Position numbers and translations under genes: made by a program. The notes beneath the pieces were generated by a model. The model saw only the letters and a program-made list of their open reading frames with translations. It searched no databases and had not been told where the DNA came from. This document shows, piece by piece, positions 60,718 through 64,000 of a stretch of 64,000 nucleotides of DNA; the stretch's first letter is position 1; every line of letters begins with the position of its first letter. The stretch is from Cyclaneusma minus (taxonomy: Eukaryota > Ascomycota > Leotiomycetes > Marthamycetales > Marthamycetaceae), in contig JAKZHN010000005.1 of assembly GCA_037179335.1 (NCBI GenBank), positions 372,001 to 436,000 of the forward strand. Direction: 5' to 3'.

Positions 60718-62518
60718 CTAATACTTCTCCTTACCCGACACCACCTGCTCCGTCCCCAACCTACTTTCCTCACTCAACCCCCCCATCGTATTCTTCCCCA
60801 TCTGCCTCGTATCCCAGCCCCTACTCTCCAAATACTCCCTAAACTTAACATCCTCCCTCGTAATCGTATCCTGCCCAATATGCGGCAGACAAAACAGCGC
60901 AATCGCCGCACTCAGCAGACACAGACTACTACTCACATAGAACGGATACTGATACGCCGCATCCCCACTCCCCGCATCCGCAATATGCGGAAACACATAA
61001 GTGCCCACAAACGCGCCAATCTTCCCCACCGCCGCCGCAATGCCATAGTACTGGCCTCGTACCGCCGTAGCTGACGTCTTGGATGCGATTAATCCGATGT
61101 TGTCGCCGGGGCCGAGCTCGCCGAGGGAGAGGAAGATGCCGTAGACGACGGCGAAGGCGCCGATTTCGTGGGAGAGGGTGCCGTAGAGTCCGGCCATGAT
61201 GAAGCCGACGAGGGATTGGAGCGTTACGCCGATGATGAGGGCGTAGCGGGGTCCGATCCAGTCGCTGAAGAAGCCGCCGAACATGGCGCCGGGGATGTAG
61301 AAGAGGTTGATGACGATGGCCCAGCCGAAGGATTGGGAGAGGGGGGCGTTGGTGCCGATGATGGATTCGGTGATGGGGGTGCTGTAGATGGAGAAGGAGT
61401 AGGATGAGAACTGCGAGTTGTGTTAGTTTGATATTGACTTTGTGCGGGCGCGAAAAAGGAGGGATTGCGGATTTTTCGCTTACGTCGTAGAGAAACCAAA
61501 TTGCTGAAACGGCTAGGAGTCGAAGGCCGTAAAAGCGAACAATAAGTCCGTATGGAACTTTGCAGTTCGTCATACTCTCCTTATTGAACTCCTCGGGTTC
61601 CTTAAGCCTCAGTCGCAAAACCAAGAGGATCAAAGGAGGAACAACCCCCAAGCCCAGCGACACACGCCACATAGCTCTTAAATGATCTTCAGTGAAGATC
61701 AACAGACAGACATATGGCACAAAAGTACCAATCACAAAACCCCAATCAATCATCACATTCGTAAACATGATAAACCACCTATTCCTCGTTCCCTCCTTCA
61801 GCTCGCCCGTTGATTCTGAACATGCCACACTGCCAGCCGGGTATTCGCCTCCAACTCCAATACCTAGGAAGAATCGATATGCAGTCAAGGCGGCGAACAT
61901 GCCGCCTTGGCTGCCGTGGTAGCCATAGGATCCGGCTGCGAGAGCGGTGAAGAGGATGATTATGATGGTGGATATGAGGAGGGAATTGGTGCGGGACCAG
62001 TGGTCGGAAGTGTAGCCGAAGAGGAGTTGTCCGAGGACGGTGCCCGCGAATGCGATGGAGGCGACATTAGTGTATGCTGTCGAAGAGCTATACGATGGGT
62101 ATATCCTGCTCAGAACTGTGTTGACGGGTCCAATTACCTGCGTAAACGTCGTGTCAGCTACATGATACAGGTAGATTAAAGTAAGAGAAGGAAAAGTCGT
62201 GTCTCGCGAAACCGCGGCGCAAACTTGATAATGAGGATATTGAGACCCCAAGTGATAAGGAGAACGAGAGAAGCCTCTTCCCGTGGTGTCCCGAAGAGAC
62301 ATAAGTCACAGAGAGACTATGAAAATAGTACTCACACTTTGAACATAGCCGTCAGAAAACAGTCCACTCCCACACGCTAAGACAGGCCAAAGTTTTGACC
62401 AAAAAGATTTCGTCTCAGCCCCCCGGGCATCACCAAAACCACTCGGGCTATTATCATTATCCGAGGACCCAGGCTGCTCATCAACCTGCGATTCCCTCCG
62501 CTTGCCAAACACTGGCAT
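60718..62518 (-). CDS. Git1/PHO84-like MFS transporter (glycerophosphodiester or phosphate:H+ symporter type)
   Basis: Exons on the minus strand: 62518-62336, 62137-61484 and 61410-60718. The introns are 198 bp (GTGAGT...CGCAG) and 73 bp (GTAAGC...CGCAG), both in phase 0, giving 509 residues. Splicing joins GLFSDGYVQS to VIGPVNTVLSRIYP and WFLYD to FSSYSFSIYSTPI. Twelve membrane helices are expected. Visible family motifs: FSDGY in helix 1, GYTSDHWSR (loop 2-3), GIGVGGEYPAGS (helix 4), LKEPEEF in the central loop and GGFFSDWIGPRYAL in the second half. Yeast Git1 takes up glycerophosphoinositol/glycerophosphocholine at the plasma membrane; which substrate is used here is inference. The ATG at 62518 is the first in frame and precedes a short polar N-terminus. 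Confidence 0.9.
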
Positions 62519-64000
62519 ATCGACGGTTTCCGCGAATCGCGACTCGGTGAATCAAGATATGACGAAGATGGCGGCGGGGTGATGCGACAACATGCGAATT
62601 TGGCGATAACGACGATAGCAGCAACCGACAAGTCGAGCTTGGAATGAAAAGCAACACACCGAACGTGAGGCAGGAATGGGACCGACGATACTTAAGAACC
62701 TTGGGTAGCGAATGGTTTTTTTCTCTCAGCAGGTCGTCCGTCCACCTTTAAATTGGGTAGAAGTTAGCTGGGGCGGGCTCCTCCGCGCGCCGTGGCAGGG
62801 GCGATCTGGAGGCTGCTTCGTGCAATGCAGGGTTGGTCGCAGTAGTGCGATGCATGGATTTGCGACTAGAAAGCTTGCTGAAGGTTGACAGCCCACAAGA
62901 CTGGAGCGCCGTAGAATGACAGGACTTCAAGACGACGATGTCACGTCCACAGAGTGACAGGCACCTACGTTCGAGGCTCTGTGGGGAGAGTGTAACATTG
63001 TTCGCGCTGCGTGAACCAGACCGGCCGGACACTGCTGACGGGTCTGTGGTTTGTGTTTATAATCGATATAACGGCTACAGTTATAAGTGATCTCTGGTAG
63101 CCTAAGCACTCGCGAACTACTATCAAAATCAGTCAGGTTCTGGACAATGACATCTCAATCGACTTATCGCAACACTCTTGCTCTCAGCCTCACACACTGC
63201 CGCGATGCTTCAATGTCTTGATCGATGCATGTCTCACAAATAAAGGGCCAGGCGTTGTTCACGCGCTCAACCTCGGTTTATGTCCTCTTCAGCTCCATGC
63301 CGTTCCCTTATCGAAGGCTCGAAGCGGAGATCGGACGCATCCACAACGGAACCCCACAGACGGAGAAACATATGTGGGGTCAGCCTCTCGTCAGCATCGC
63401 CAATCACCAATCTCGAATCTGCCTAGAGGATTCGTGGCGTCAACCGCCCGCGCGGGAAAATGCTTCTCTTGACCACAAGCTTCTTGGCGAATCAACGTTA
63501 TCCAACGGGCCTCGTGCTTCTTCGGACTTGACAGCTGCTTTTGCGATTGGCTTCGAGCTTTCGGCCAGCCCGACCGTTCTTGATAAAATTTTGGTTTATC
63601 ATTGGTATCGCTGGAGATGCCCGAGCGGCGGTTTATGAGATCGAAATTCGGATCCAGCACGTGTTGAAAGTTCGTTACACAGCCTTCACGGGTCTCGCGT
63701 GGCGATATATATCGCCATGGAAATTGGACGGCAATGGTGCAATTGACTTCAATGCAGACTGGAGCTCGTAGGGCTTAGTAGACGATTTACATCTGCCAAG
63801 CAACGCCCCACGTGGCATATAATCTGACATTTGGATAGAATACATACATGTAGGTTTGTGAAGGAAAATTCAAATGTTGCCTTGATTTGACGTGGAAACG
63901 CCGATGATACATGAAGACTAGAGAGCGTGCCCATGCCTTCTCTCGCTCATATTCTCTGGTACAGCAGAGCTCTTCGTTTTTCTCTCAACTGGCCTCTGCA
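62519..64000. other. Upstream region of the MFS gene and right edge of window
   Basis: No supported gene; ORFs of up to 137 codons (63225-63638 +) lack motifs and overlap others. A perfect 16 bp palindrome GGCGATATATATCGCC is at 63701-63716. CCCCACGTGGCATAT lies at about 63807. No RNA gene recognised. Confidence 0.4.

Noticed and set aside
63701..63716. Perfect 16 bp palindrome GGCGATATATATCGCC
   Set aside because: Isolated, no adjacent gene or repeated copies; could be chance.

Overview
The window comes from a filamentous ascomycete (Pezizomycotina; the gene content would suit a Dothideomycete, but I cannot fix the class). The evidence is short GT-AG introns of about 48-265 bp, fungal gene families (ABC-A transporter, Git1-type MFS transporter, rhodopsin-like membrane protein, UPF1/NFX1 helicase fused to CbxX-type AAA modules), and a very AT-rich block whose mutations are almost all C-to-T and G-to-A. 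That pattern is the signature of repeat-induced point mutation (RIP).

Layout. 1-58: tail of a gene entering from the left. 1576-6721 (+): complete ABC-A full transporter with one intron. About 7.1-14.15 kb: no convincing gene, but a head-to-tail array of about a dozen diverged units. Each has a TATA-like box on the minus strand, a CACGTG/CAYGTG box and a TATA-like box on the plus strand, so each looks like a bidirectional promoter. 14562-15648 (-): rhodopsin-like membrane protein whose 5' end is missing or unresolved. 15579-21520 (+): a family of repeated domains marked by WxVTGxW/Y, xMRFxP and MRWRG. It occurs as one long reading frame broken by two stops, followed by a clearly decayed partial copy. 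21636-29207 (-): six-exon gene for a protein of about 2368 residues (UPF1-like helicase, NFX1-type Cys/His region, three AAA modules), with a MITE-like insertion in one intron. 30029-31345 (+): conserved fungal protein with an RG-rich N-terminus.

32872-59816 is a 27 kb block of extreme AT content bounded by 174/176 bp direct repeats. The outermost element is a Ty1/copia retrotransposon in + orientation: gag-like (UBN2-type) coding traces lie just inside the left LTR, and reverse transcriptase and RNase H traces lie just inside the right LTR. About 20 kb of other repeats is nested inside, including a Tad/I-type LINE (endonuclease plus reverse transcriptase) at 49.3-51.7 kb that is less mutated than its surroundings, a pair of direct repeats 7.3 kb apart that may be LTRs of another element, and several perfect minisatellites. 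In both reverse transcriptases the paired catalytic Asp codons read as Asn, which is what G-to-A RIP would do. The two copia LTRs show mirror-image RIP: the outer half of each is intact and the inner half is mutated, switching within the same 28 bp.

60718-62518 (-): three-exon Git1/PHO84-type MFS transporter. 62.5-64 kb: no supported gene.

The genes do not form an obvious pathway. The region reads as ordinary gene space with an ABC transporter and an MFS transporter on either side of a fast-evolving stretch (promoter-like array, decaying repeat-domain family, truncated membrane protein) and a heterochromatic transposon nest. Exon-intron structures and residue numbers were worked out by hand from the sequence; family names come from motif recognition, not from a database search.
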